The translations under genes were made by a program, and so were the position numbers. The notes beneath the pieces were generated by a model, which worked only from the letters and a program-made list of their open reading frames with translations, made no database searches and had not been told where the DNA came from. A stretch of 64,000 bases of DNA from Argentina anserina (taxonomy: Eukaryota; Streptophyta; Magnoliopsida; Rosales; Rosaceae): the NCBI RefSeq assembly GCF_933775445.1, contig NC_065872.1:15438001-15502000 (forward strand). Reading direction: 5' to 3'. This document shows, piece by piece, positions 43,320-55,001 of the stretch (the first letter of the stretch is position 1; the number at the start of each line of letters is the position of its first letter).

Positions 43320-44458
43320 TTGTTCATTGATTTGCGCAATAATTTCTTCATTGTGAAATTCAATCTTGAGGAGGACATGAACTATGCTCTATGTAATGGT
43401 CCATGGATATTTGCTGGGCAAACTCTTGTTGTAAGGAAGTGGCAACCTCTTGTTGTAAGGAAGTGGCAACCTGGTTTCAACCCACTGAGGTTATTGGCAA
43501 GATGGCTCTATGGGTAAGGATTTTTGATATTCCTGTTAAGTTTTTCAGAGACTTTATTGTGGATAAGATTGGTAAAATTCTTAGAGATGTTGTAAGAGTT
43601 GATCATGTTACTGTTGGTCAAGCTAGGGGTAAATTTACTCGTATTTGCATTGAAATTGATTTGAATAAGCCTCTAAAACATTTTGTGGAAGGAATTGCGT
43701 ATCATGTGCTTTATAAGGGTATTTCTATGATTTGTTTTGAGTGCGGTTGTTTTGGGCACTCGAAGGATAAATGCACAAGTATTGTGAGGCCTAGTTCTTC
43801 CAACGTCAAACAAGCTAATGTTCATGAATCTGTTGTGGTAACTAATGATAGTTATGCTTTTGTTTCTGAAAATGATGATGCTATGGAGATTATGGCTCAA
43901 ACTGAAGTGATTAAAGATGATATGGGTCCTTGGATGCTAATGAACTATAGGAATAAGAAGAAAAATGGTTATAATGCTAATGTGAAGAAATCCGTGGAAT
44001 TTGGATCTAGATTTGACATCCTTCAGGGTGGAGATGAAACTGGTAATGATGATGTAGTTCTCGACAAGCCTTCTGCTAATGCTCCTAAGATTGTTAAGTT
44101 ATGGACTAGTTTCCAAGAGAAGAAGAAGAAAGGTCAGAAATCTCCCCAGCCCAAGAATGCTCCTAGCTCTAAGAACCATGTGAACTCTGCTAATACTACC
44201 TCTCCTACATCTTCTAAGGTGAAATCTATTCCCATGAATAATTCTAATTCTAGAACTGCTTTGACATATGTGTCTAATGTTGCTAGTTCAAGTGGCAAGG
44301 GGATCTCCCATTCTCTGATGAAACCCAAGAGTATTAGCTCGTCTAGTTCTAAACCTTTGTCTCATGGTTTTAAGAAACTTTCTTTTGAAAATGTGGGAAT
44401 GTATTTGGAACTAGCACCTCAGCTCTTTTTAGACATAGCCCTCCTGAGGAGAATATGA
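43320..44458 (+). pseudogene. LINE ORF1 (DUF4283 and zinc knuckle), frameshifted
   Basis: RNA-binding, gag-like protein of plant L1 elements. The first part reads FIDLRNNFFIVKFNLEEDMN and ALCNGPWIFAGQTLVVRKWQ (DUF4283). After QPGFNP the frame moves to the one starting at 43403: TEVIGKMALWVRIFDIPVKF, then the CCHC knuckle CFECGCFGHSKDKC, then a Lys/Ser/Asn-rich tail to 44458. A 24-bp tandem duplication (43423-43446 and 43447-43470) repeats eight residues of the VVRKWQP region in frame. The shift near 43470-43485 separates the two halves. Confidence 0.88.
43423..43470. repeat. 24-bp tandem duplication in LINE ORF1
   Basis: Two perfect copies of ctcttgttgtaaggaagtgg followed by caac. Being a multiple of three, it adds eight residues without shifting the frame. 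Confidence 0.95.
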
Positions 44459-44557
44459 TTGTGCAAAATGATATGGTCAGTGTTAATGAGACTTTTGCTT
44501 CTAGTAGCATGTTGCCACATGATGAAACTTCGCCTTCCCATAATGGTGAAGGTATGA

Positions 44558-47500
44558 ATGATGATAATTAGGGTGTTAACCCTCATTGCTCATGCATTTA
44601 TAATGTTTAAGCTAATTTTTTGGAATGCTAGTGTTCCTGTCAGTGTGAGTTTTCGTTCTGCTATTGCAGATCTAGTGAAACTACATAATGTTGATGTTTT
44701 AGCTATATATGAACATAGGGTTCAATTCCACAAGGCTTCTAACACTCTTAGGAACCTTGCTTTCAATGATTTCAGGATTGAGGAAGCTTCTGGTTTTTCT
44801 GGTGGTATTTGGCTTTATTGGAACAATCTCAGAACCAATGTTACTTTTCTTGCTAGCAATTTTCAATCTATTTATGTTAAGATTTCTATTCCTTCTAAAA
44901 ATGCTTGGATGCTATATGTGGTTTATGCTAGTCCTACTCACACTTCTAGAGCTGGTTTGTGGAGGTACTTTGAGAGCTTGGCTGATCAGTTTAAGCTCCC
45001 TACTATGTTTATTAGTGACTTCAATGAGTTTCTTTCAGCTGCTGACAAGAATTCTAGACCTTTGACTGGGAGATTTGGTGGTTTGAGGTATTGGATTAAC
45101 ATAGTTGCTTTGATTAATATGAGCTTTTCTAGTTCTTGTTATACATGGAGCAACAATAAAGTTAAGAAAAGATTGGATAGGGCTTTCTGTGATATTGATT
45201 GGCGATTTTCTTACCATGATGCCTTCATCCACCACTTGCCGAAAATAAAGTCTGATCATTGTCCAATTCTTATGCAATTAACTTCTAATAATTTTGTGAA
45301 TGGTAGAGTTACTCCCTTCAAAATCCAGGCTATGTGGTTTTCTCATGGTGATTACTCTGATTTTATTTCAAGCACTTGGAATTCTCTTAATGGTGACTTT
45401 TCTTCAGAAATTAAGGATTTATCTTCTGCTCTCTCTACATGGAATAAGGAGATTTTTGGTCATCTTTTTCATAGGAAGAAAAAGATTCTTACAAGGATTG
45501 GAGGTATTCAGAAGGCAAGAGATAAGCATGAGAACTCTTTCTTAACTAACCTTGAGGCTGATCTTATTAAGGAGTATGAAACCATTAGGGACTAAGAATA
45601 CTTCTTCTGGAAGCAAAAATCAAGAAACAATTGGCTCAAGGGTGGGGACAGGAACACAAATTTTTTTCATATCACCACTCTTGTTAGAAGAAGAAGGAAC
45701 AAAATGGAAGGGTTGTTTGATGCTAATGGCAGATGGACCTCTGATACTACTGAGATGAAAGATATTGCTGTCAAATTCTTTTCTAATCTCTTTTATGCCG
45801 GTGATTATGAAGATACAAGATTTATCATCCCTTGGTTGTTTCCTGTTGTTGATAAGCATTGTATGGAGAGAACTTGCAGGGTTGTGACTCTTGATGAAGT
45901 TATGAATTCCCTATTTTTCATTGGTGGTCTCAAGGCTCCTGGGTATGATGGTTTTCCTGCCACTTTCTATCAGAATCATTGGTCTTTATATTCTGATGAT
46001 ATTTTTAAGATTGTGCAGAATGCTTTTGCAAATTTTGTTTTGCCTGCAGGTTTAAATCACATCATCATTCCCTTATTCCAAAGATTCAAGGTCCTCAGCA
46101 CATGGTTAACTTCAGGCCTATCAGTCTATGCACTACTATATATAAATTATCTCTAAAATCATTGTTGCTAGAATTAGGTTTTTTATGCAACAGTTGATTA
46201 GTCACAATCAAGTGAGTTATATTCCAGGCAGGCAAATCTATGATAATATCATGGTTGCTCAAGAGTTACTTTTCAAATTCAAGAAATCTGCAGGCAAATG
46301 TGGGTTTTTTTTGCTTGGAAGGTGGATATGTCTAAAGCTTATGATAGGTTAAGTTGGAATTTTATTGAAATGTTTCTTTATGAAGCTAAGTTCCCCAGAG
46401 CTTTTGTCAAGTTAATCATGCACTGTGTGACAATATCTCTTTTAATGGTGAGTTGAGTTCATCTTTTCATGACAAGAGATAGATTAGGCAAGGAGATCCC
46501 CTTTCTCCTTACTTGTTTGTCCTCTGTATGGAGAAATTAAGCCATTTAATTCAGTCAAATGTTGATTTGGGCCTTTGGAAGGTTGTTAGACCTTCACAAT
46601 CTGGTCCAAAAGTGTCCAATTTATTCTTTACTTATGACCTTATGCTCTTTGTTGAAGCCTCATCTACTCAAGCTAATATCCTCAAAACTTGTCTTGATCA
46701 GTTTTGCTCTCTCTGGCCAAACAATGAGCTACGAAAAGTCCCTCATCTATTGCTTACCAAACACTTGTAAGAATCTTGCTACTAGAATCAGTTCTATTTG
46801 TGGCTCTCCTTTGACTAATGATCTTAGTAGGTATTTTGGTATGTCATTACTTCATGAGAGAGTTAATAAACATACTTACGCTAGAATTTTTGACAAGGTT
46901 CAATCTAGACTTGCTAGCTGGAAGAATAAGACCCTAAGTATGGTTGAGACGCTTACTCTTTTGCAATCTGTTACCTCTTCTATTCCTATATATGCTATGT
47001 AAATTGCTAGACTTCCTGAAAGCCACTGCTCTAGACTTGATAAGGTGAATAGAGACTTTCTTTGGGGTGATTCTATTGAGAAGAAGAAAATTCATCTTGT
47101 TAATTGGGATACTTTGTGTAAACCTAAACCTCTTGGTGGTCTAGGGATTAAAAAAACTGCTAATATGAACCTTGCCATGCTTGCTAAAGCCAGTTAGAGA
47201 ATCTTTCAAAATGACAATGGGTTATGGCATTCCATTTATTCTAAAAAGTATCTCTAAGACTCTCTTCTTTTGGATCGTCAATTCAAACCTCCTTCAGATT
47301 GCTCTAGTACTTGGAGGAGTATTGCTTATGGCTCGGCTGTGATTAGAAAAGGTAATAAATGGTGCATTGGTGATGTAAAAAGGTTCTTTTCTGGACTGAT
47401 ATTTGGGTGGGTTCTAGCCCTCTAATTAATCATGCTTTGCCTTCTGCTGATGTTAATATTCATGCCCATGTTTGTGAGTTTTGGAATACTCAGAGGTGGA

Positions 47501-48660
47501 ATATTGATCTTCTTTCTTCCCTTGTGCCTGACCTGGTGGATAACTAAATTATTAATACTCCTACTATATTTTTTGGTTATGGAGAAGAATGAAGAGGTAC
47601 TTCTAATGGTAATTTTTATGTTAGCTCTGCCTATTTAATGAATTTTGATGTCTCTAATGATTTGAATCCTTTATGGAAAAGAATGTGGAAACTGAACATC
47701 CCTCCCAAGTTAAAAACTTTTGTTTGAACCATGATTCACAAAAAGCTTCTATGTAATGTTCAAAGAGCCATGAGATATTTTACTAATATCAAGACTTGTA
47801 CTCTTTGGAATTTGGCTGATGAAACCATTCTGCACATGCTTAAGATTGTCCCAAGGTGAAGCACATATGGGGTTTGTTTCTCACTCCTAGATCTCTTCTA
47901 AATTCCTTTTCCTTAGAGTGTGATAGTTGGTTGAGAGCTCAACTGAACGGTCACTTATTAGTTAAGAATAATATCAATTGGTCTTGTATGTTGCTTTCTG
48001 TTAATTTGTTGGTATATTTGGAAGTGGAGAAATAAGCAGGTGTTTGACCCTGGATTTCAGTTTCTTTTGTCCCCTAAAGACATTATATGGAATGCAATTG
48101 AGGAATTGACTAGTGTCAATCTGAAGCAAAATGTTGATTCTATTTACAATTATAAGTTCTTTTCCTAGAAAAAGTCTTCTTTTGATTTTCATAAGTTGAA
48201 CATTAATGGCACTAGAAGTTTCTCTTCTGGTATGATCGGAGCTAGTGGTGTTATCAGATATGATAATGGATGTTGGCTATATGGTTTTCAGATTAATCTT
48301 TGTAAAAGGAAAATTCTTGATGCTGAAGCTTGGGGCCTCTTCTATGGCCTTAAAATGGCTTCTACTCTTCAGATTGCTAAGCTTGAAATTGAGTCTGACT
48401 CTGCAATTCTTGTTCAGCTCATGCAGAATTCTATTTCCACTGTTCATCCTCTTGGTTCTTTGATACAAGGCTGCCACAATTTTATGAGCAACATGAATTC
48501 TTCCCCTCTGTGTCATATCTTTAGAAGCCAACATGACAGTTGACTCTTTTTTCAAGAATAGTATTCTGCATGATAAAGGCATGGTGCAATTTAATTTTCC
48601 CACAATCCATGCTTCTCAGTTCTATTTGGATGATCTTGTGGCTGTGACTTTTTACCCACA
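44558..48660 (+). pseudogene. LINE ORF2: endonuclease, reverse transcriptase, RNase H; broken
   Basis: Endonuclease: 44558-45280, FWNASVPVS near the start, the Glu in IYEHRV, SDFNEFLSA (normally GDFNE), and the final Asp-His in SDHCPIL. A stop follows YETIRD at 45595. Reverse transcriptase: EYFFWKQKSRNNWLKGGDRN, KAPGYDGFPATFYQ, DPLSPYLFVLCMEKLSHLI and FFTYDLMLF; the last replaces FADDL, so the first catalytic Asp of the pair is Tyr. Downstream: LASWKNKTLSMVETLTLLQS and zf-RVT-like pieces (about 47690-47850). RNase H: 48190-48540, SGMIGASGVIRYDNGCWLYG, DAEAWGLFYGLKMA and IESDSAILVQLM. A shift near 48530 separates CHIFRS from the C-terminus (KNSILHDKGMVQFNFP to 48660). Not functional. Confidence 0.9.
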
Positions 48661-48719
48661 TTTCTTAGTTTCTTTTTGTTTTGGTTCTTTTGAGCATCAT
48701 TTGGAACAAAAAAAGAAGA

Positions 48720-49019
48720 ACATGAGAGATGTAGCCAATGACCATATATTAGATCTTCAAAGCTGCAGTTCAATATACTCTTTGTCAATGTACGAGCTAG
48801 CCATTTCCATGCAAGTAAATTTTCTTTTGATCATTATATATCTAAACAATAGCAAGTTGTGTTGAATGGTGAAAATAAGTAAATGGCTGGTGTTTAATTA
48901 AGAACTCGGGACTTAATTACGTACTAACAAAACTAACAATATTAATAAGTCTATATATAAATTATGTATTGATTCCATACAATGGAGAGAAAAAATTTGC
49001 TACTGTTCAGCGTTGGTGT
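48720..49019. other. spacer between LINE end and CHX stop
   Basis: About 300 bp, AT-rich; it should contain the CHX 3' UTR on the minus strand. No other feature seen. Confidence 0.5.
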
Positions 49020-52000
49020 TTAGGGGCTGTACCCATTACTATTTTGTGCCCTAGGTGGTGGTGGCTGACTCCGTTTGTTGCCATGTTGTTGCATGCTGCC
49101 AAACTGCGAATTATGAAGGTCATTTCCAGCTGCGCTGATGGCTACCGGTTGCGGTGTTCCGAATCCCCCATCATGATCATGATCCAGCTCGTGATCGTGT
49201 GCTGCACTACCTTCATCACCAACAAATTGTTGCACGATCAAAACCGATGCAGTTGTTGTGAAGTCGGAAGACGCAAGCAAATCCCCAATAGCACCGAGTT
49301 CCGGGCATTCACTCCAATCGGTTAGCCCGGCTGTCAGCGGCGATATCACTCCTTGTCCTCTGCCGACTATAAATAGGTCATGGACATTGTCTATTGCCCT
49401 TACCACCGCCACCGTCTCCTCTCCATTGTTCACCACTTTCTCTATGTACATAACTGATTCGTCATTCATATGTTGCATCCTGAACTCATTTATCAACTTC
49501 TCGTCCAGTTGCTTCTCCCACCCCTCGTCCGTTTCGACACACAATATCTTTGAATTGTTGTTACCGTTGTTTGAGGCATCAGGATCGGGTTTCACTATTC
49601 CTACCGGCTCTGCGACGTCTGGCCCTGGAATGAAACGCATAAGTGTAACGGTAATTCCTGGATGTTCAGACATCCTCCATGCATATGACAATGCTTCTCT
49701 GTCGTCCGGTCCTCCGAAGAATAGCACCACTATATTGTGAGATACCTACAAGGGCCAAACAAAATTAGTTAATTTTAGTCTGATGAAATTGGCTCAATAC
49801 AAAGTGACGTAGACCAAACTACTATCCGGTGGCTTTTAGTCTTGCAATAAGCCATATTGGATATAGTCAATAAAAATGTTATCCCTAGAGTGGCCTCAAC
49901 ATACCTGGGTTGCAGTCATGCGATTGGAGCTATTGAGACCTCTATCGACTAGAATTCCTACTGAGCATGGGGCATTTGCTAATACATTTTGGTTCATTGT
50001 TCGAAAAGCTGGGTTCATGGATTCCATTCCTCCATCCACTGTTTGCTGTTTATGGAACGGAATAATTAGAAAGGCAACACGTTTGTCCTCTGCCAAGCTA
50101 CAAATGTCTTCGTGCATTGTAGAGTATGGTGAGATTGCAGTCAAGGGCTGCACCGAGACACAACCGGCATGCTGCTCGTAGTTCTCGAACGCATTGATGA
50201 TATGGTCCGACTGAGCTTGGGTTCGATTGAGCGCTGGTCTGCCTGATTTACGAGTGTTATGAACGATGAGCATTGCAGATGCACGGCCACTAAGCTCGAC
50301 TAAATGGAGTACGTAGATGCACAAAGGAGATCTCTTTGTGGGGTAAGAGGCTTCTAAAAGGTTGATCATTGTAGGCACATTTCGAGGCGTGTGGACACAA
50401 ACAAGTACTCGTAACTCCGCATCAGGTTTCGACCTTTGAATAGTTCTTCGTTTGTAAGGTATAGACCTTCTCGCTGGCTTGTAAACTGTTGTTACTATTG
50501 GTGTAATGATTCCAGTCATAACAACAGCTACGATCACCATAATTGCAAAGGCCTCATCGTCTAGAACCTTCTGATCTTTGCCGACATTGAGGACAATCAA
50601 TTCGACAAGGCCTTTTGTGTTCATGAGCAATCCTAGAGTGAACCCTTCGTCAATTGGCATCTGATAAAAGAGGCAAACAATGACTGTACCCGCTATTTTA
50701 CCAATGCAAGCGAGAAAGATAACAAGTATAAGAAGGCCCCAAGTTCCAAATCCTTGTATCGTAGTAATATTGGTTCTGAGTCCACTAATTGCAAAGAAAA
50801 GAGGGAGCAGAAGCCCCGAAACAAAATCTTCCAGCTTCTCAATGAGAGTGACACCAAGTGGTCCATTGGGGATAACTAAACCAAACACGAAAGCCCCAAA
50901 AACAGAATGTGTTCCTATGGCGTCAGTAATGAATCCGGAAATCATTACTCCAGTGAGAATGAGGCAAATGTAGAACTCACTAAAGGATTCTCCTTCTGGA
51001 GTTCTTCGTATAATCCAACACACTGCAGGTCGGACCACGAATATACAAAAGCAAACAAAGCCAATGCTAGACAAAATGACGTAGAGGGAGGCCAACGAAG
51101 TGGAGTCATTTTCCGCCAAGGCAATGGCTAGAGCTAAGAGAGCCCAAGCGCACATATCGTTTACTAGTGCCGAAGATAATGCAATCCTGCCGAGCTCAGT
51201 ATTGACGAGCTTGAGCTCGGCGAGGACCCGAGCGAGGACCGGGAAGGCGGTGACGGAGAGGGCAACACCGAGGAAGAGAATGAAGGTACCTTGGTTCATT
51301 GATTGTCCTTTATCGTGGATGAGGAATGAAAAGGCAGCACCAATAGCGAAGGGGAGGATCATGCCGGAAACAGCAATGATAACGGCTCGTTTTCCCATCC
51401 GGCGAATTACTGAAATGTCCATCTCCAAACCGACGAGGAAGAGAAAGTAGAGGAGACCCACGTTTGCCATGGTCTCGATCACCATAACACTTCTCATGGG
51501 GAATATTGTGTCGGCAAAAGGTTTATATTGTCCAAGCACCGATGGACCCAATAACACGCCACCCTGTAATAGTACTGGTGAAAATTAGTATATGCATGTC
51601 GATGTACATCGAGCTTGATGAAGATAAATTAGTAATGAAGTTGAAGGTTTATATCGAATATCAATAAAATTTAACAGGATGTAGATCAAGTTTGAGGTTC
51701 CCTGATCCTCAACATCCTTAAACCCTAAGCAATGATACTAAGATTTAAGGCATGAGACTACGATTTTACAAGTTAATATTTCTAATTATAAGACCCTTGT
51801 ATGACAGCCTAGCTCCTTATATTATAATTTATAAACTACACAAATTAAACATGGAAACTGGAGAGATATAATCGACTTGATTATCTAAAAACTGTCAATC
51901 ATCTTAAAAAGAGATTGAACTTGTTATGTCATTCCCGCCTATCGTGTAAGAAACCGACAAACCGTGAATGCATGCATACGTTAAGGTGGAATCAAAACAT

Positions 52001-52336
52001 TTTGCTTGAAGATAACTAATTGACTAATTTGCTCGTAGTATATATACATTTGTATACACATGGTGTGATTTGCTCATGAAAGATGTTATTAATAATAATT
52101 ACCATGATTTCTGCAATGACACGAGGTTGCCGGAAGGGTTTCAAAATGAGGACGAGAAGTCGAGTGGTAACGACGACCAGAGTCAACTGCAAGATGAAGA
52201 GAGGGAGGGAATAGTCTAAGGGATTATCTCCCTGCCAAATACCATTGGTGGTTATCATGGTGGGGGCATAGCATACTATTGAACTCTCTGATACATTAGT
52301 CATATCAGACGCGTTCAGCGCTGTCTTGTTCGCCAT
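49020..52336 (-). CDS. cation/H+ exchanger, CHX15-like (CPA2 family)
   Basis: Three exons, 872 aa: 52336-52103 (78 codons), 51563-49905 (553 codons) and 49745-49020 (241 codons plus stop). Junctions are ATCATG|GTAATT...TTACAG|GGTGGC and ACCCAG|GTATGT...TTGTAG|GTATCT, all phase 0. CHX proteins exchange K+ or Na+ for protons in plasma or endomembranes, affecting K+ balance and pH. Domains: short N-terminus; Na+/H+ exchanger membrane domain with about 12 hydrophobic segments (about 45-440), including KPFRQPRVIAEI, GGVLLGPSVLGQ, VGLLYFLFLVGLEMD, ALSVTAFPVLARVL, ALVNDMCAW (conserved Asn-Asp pair) and THSVFGAFVFGLVIPNGPLG; then a long cytosolic regulatory domain (about 450-850) with LRVLVCVHTPRNVPTMINLL, GGPDDREALSYAWRM and DWSECPELGAIGDLLASSDF. 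Similarity is closest to Arabidopsis CHX15 from memory. No disabling change seen. Antisense ORFs here are shadows. Confidence 0.95.
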
Positions 52337-53666
52337 GGTTAGCTTTATTTCTGCGTAACACTTTCCTTAATGTTCACCGGTTTGTATCACCACCACCGCC
52401 AGCACCGTGAAAAAATATGAGATAATAAGGAAGGACAGGTTCGGTAGCCGCAACCTTCTTCGTCCCTTCTTGATTAACGTAATGGAATTGTCATGAACAT
52501 CGAAAAGTTGGTTCCTTCTTGCAAGGAAAAATGATATGAACAAAATTTGTACTGATTGTGTCTTTTAAAGACACAGAGATTGAGAGGGAGAGATAATCTA
52601 CAAAGAATCTTGGAAGGAAATCATGAGGGAGAAATGAATGAGATAGAAGGGAGAAAGCCAGCTAAGTTTTTGATGGATATCCACCCCATTTGGAGACCGG
52701 TCATTCTTTCTTTGGCCTATATATGGTCTCTTTCTAACGTTCTACCTATTTTAAGATCCGATGTTATGCCCATCTGTCTTCCCTATCCTATATACGTGCA
52801 AGTGTGCAACTACATACAAAACATATATGTATATTCATGCATCAATGCATGCCAATCTGTGTGTATGATATGGTTTTTCTCCTATCAAATTTGACATACC
52901 GCAAGGCTACTGTCAAATTTTTGTATTCATTCATTTCATTGTTTAATGCTCTCTCTGTTTCCCCCATCTCTCTCTATCGTTTTTCTATCTTCCCACATCA
53001 AGCACCCAGAACGTACATCTCTATTCTCTAGCCACCTCATATTTCACTTTCATATCTCATAACTATATGCCACTCTTATGTCACTGTACTTAGATTATGA
53101 AGTAGGACGGTGTGGAAAAATCAAATTCTTAATCAAATCCCAAAACATCAAGAAAGGTGGTGGTATGGTGATGGTATAAGATGATAATGGTGGTTGACCT
53201 GGTGGTGGTGTGGTAGTGGCGGTAGATTACCTTCTGACCACTGCATGAGATCCTAACCAATGGACAGGTTTCATCAAGAACTACAGGGAATCCTTTTTTT
53301 GCAAACGGTTAGAATAGGGGGTGTAAGGCTATCTCCAACTCATAGGCCAGCATTGTGCCACACTTAGTCTCTAAGCCATGAGTTAGGGTGCTAATGCGCC
53401 ACAAACTGACAACAGTGTGTCACAAATAGCCCGATCTGGCTATCTGCGGCATACTTCTATCTCACCCTAGAACACGTAGGTCCATTTTTAAAAGTATTTT
53501 TATTGTTATTTTGGTGTATAATTTCATAAATACATAACAACATCAAAATTATTGAGCGCTTAATTGTTGAAAAAAAAAACACAATTAATGTGCATTTATT
53601 AAAGTAAATAACGGAATGAGTTAATGACATTTATGATCAACGGACATAACAAATCGATCACCATTA
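52337..53666. other. CHX upstream region and intergenic DNA
   Basis: The first part is the CHX promoter and 5' UTR side; the rest is AT-rich intergenic. A sequence near 53330 (ggctatctccaactcatagg) looks like one end of a Tourist-type MITE but has no matching second end. ORFs at 52556-52894 and 52804-53031 have no recognisable motif. Confidence 0.5.
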
Positions 53667-53790
53667 TGTAGCCTTAATTACCATTGTAATTATAATTTAC
53701 TTCTACTGTAATTTTGACCCTTATATAAAGGGAAGTATCAATGAAATGAGTAAACCAATTCCATATTTCCCACAACACGTTATCAGCACG
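53667..53790 (+). repeat. short copia LTR (about 111 bp) plus start of internal region
   Basis: The stretch from TGTAGCCTTAATTACC to CCCACAACA (53667-53777) has a TATA box (cttatataaaggg, about 53721-53733) and is followed directly by CGTTATCAGCACG, the same post-LTR motif as in copia A (16477). The left edge is uncertain. No second LTR or pol genes found downstream, so it is a fragment. Confidence 0.65.
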
Positions 53791-54560
53791 TTGTTCTAAC
53801 GATGAATCTATTTTGAAAAGGTCAAAGAAAAAATTCATTCTATTGAAAAAAAATAACATCGAATTTCTACCTGACACCTAGACAATTGATATGGGCACCC
53901 TATCTCCGATTTTCCTTGATCGGGTTGTCTTTTCCAATTGCCGCCCACTCCAATCGACACAGCCACATCCTCGATCATTAGCTGTGATCCCAGACGGCGA
54001 CGATAGTTGTCAATTCCCAGCACCCACGACAAAGTAACGATGACCCTAGTCTTGCTTGAGCCAGATTCGTCAACACCATCCTTGAAAATTAGCACCGTCC
54101 CGACGAACAATCAACGAGATCTGCAACAAGAACCACGGCGTCTCCCTCTTCCCACCGGCACGCCGATGACACCCCGCGCAGATCTACGGTTGCAAACCTT
54201 TCCTTCGATCAGGTCACCCCATTCCATCGGGATCGACGATCGACGCTAGTGCCAGCCACGCTTGTCTCGTGACCTCAGATCGGCGAGATCTAGAGACTCC
54301 AACTGGATCATGAAGCACAACTGAGCCCAGCCTTGATTGCCATCGATATGGGTTTCTTGCGTCTCCACTGCTCCGACAAAGGACTAGCGCTGCACCCAGC
54401 GCACTGGACCGAGAATCTTCGGATCCGACCCAACGCACGAATAGTAAAGGGATTATACTTCTTTCAGTAAAATTAGAAGGTAATTTCTAAAAGCTAATCG
54501 AAATTACCGCTCACTATTTGCTATTTTACGAAAATTAAATAGCCAATGTACCTACATAAG
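53791..54560 (+). other. possible copia leader fragment, locally GC-rich
   Basis: Sequence after the LTR is GC-richer than its surroundings (about 53930-54430) and contains short ORFs on both strands without family motifs (for example 54007-54249, 54214-54438). It may be a retrotransposon leader or captured genic DNA. Confidence 0.35.
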
Positions 54561-54576
54561 TCTTTACTGTTTTTCA

Positions 54577-55001
54577 GTAACACTCAAGGTTAAAACAAGG
54601 CTAGGCGGTAGCCCGGCGGACAGTCACCACCTAGTGCCTAGACAGCTAGGTAGTCTTGAATTATTAAATTTTTAATTATTGTATACATGTATTTAATACT
54701 ATTTATATGATTAAAAATATATAATGAGTAAAAAAGTGCTCAATATTAATGTTCAAAAATCAAAATAGTCTCAACTCATCCAAAGTTCATACTATAATAT
54801 TAGAAATTTAGAATAAAAGGTAAATATTTTTTTTATAATCACAAATGGCCTAACCCTCAAATCCAACAAAATGAGATTAAAAAGATTAAAAGTCAACCCG
54901 CCTAATCACCTGACCGCTATGGACAACCGAATAGCCTAAAAACGCAACGGTGACCCGCCGCTTAGCGCCTAGACGGCCTTTTTTAGAACACTGGTAACAC
55001 T
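54577..55001. mobile_element. hAT-type MITE, 409 bp, with GTAACACT duplication
   Basis: Element 54585-54993. Left end CAAGGTTAAAACAAGGCTAG and right end (reverse complement) CAGTGTTCTAAAAAAGGCCG form a degenerate inverted repeat; both then contain GC-rich 'ctaggcg' words. Perfect 8-bp duplications GTAACACT flank it (54577-54584 and 54994-55001). The interior is AT-rich and non-coding. Confidence 0.88.

Larger units (their letters stand above)
43320..48719 (+). mobile_element. L1-type LINE (non-LTR retrotransposon), decayed
   Basis: Plus-strand element with ORF1 (gag-like, DUF4283 region and CCHC knuckle), ORF2 endonuclease, reverse transcriptase, a zf-RVT-like middle and a plant-type RNase H domain, in the standard order. 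Many stops and shifts break both ORFs. It ends near an A-rich stretch (aacaaaaaaagaag, 48707-48720). I did not find a target duplication. It lies about 300 bp from the 3' end of the CHX gene, tail to tail. Confidence 0.9.

Noticed and set aside
49876..51450. Plus-strand ORFs of about 75-115 codons across the CHX gene
   Set aside because: They are antisense to well-conserved CHX exons and their translations show no motif; shadows.
53325..53470. Tourist-like MITE end (ggctatctccaactcatagg)
   Set aside because: No matching inverted end within 1 kb.
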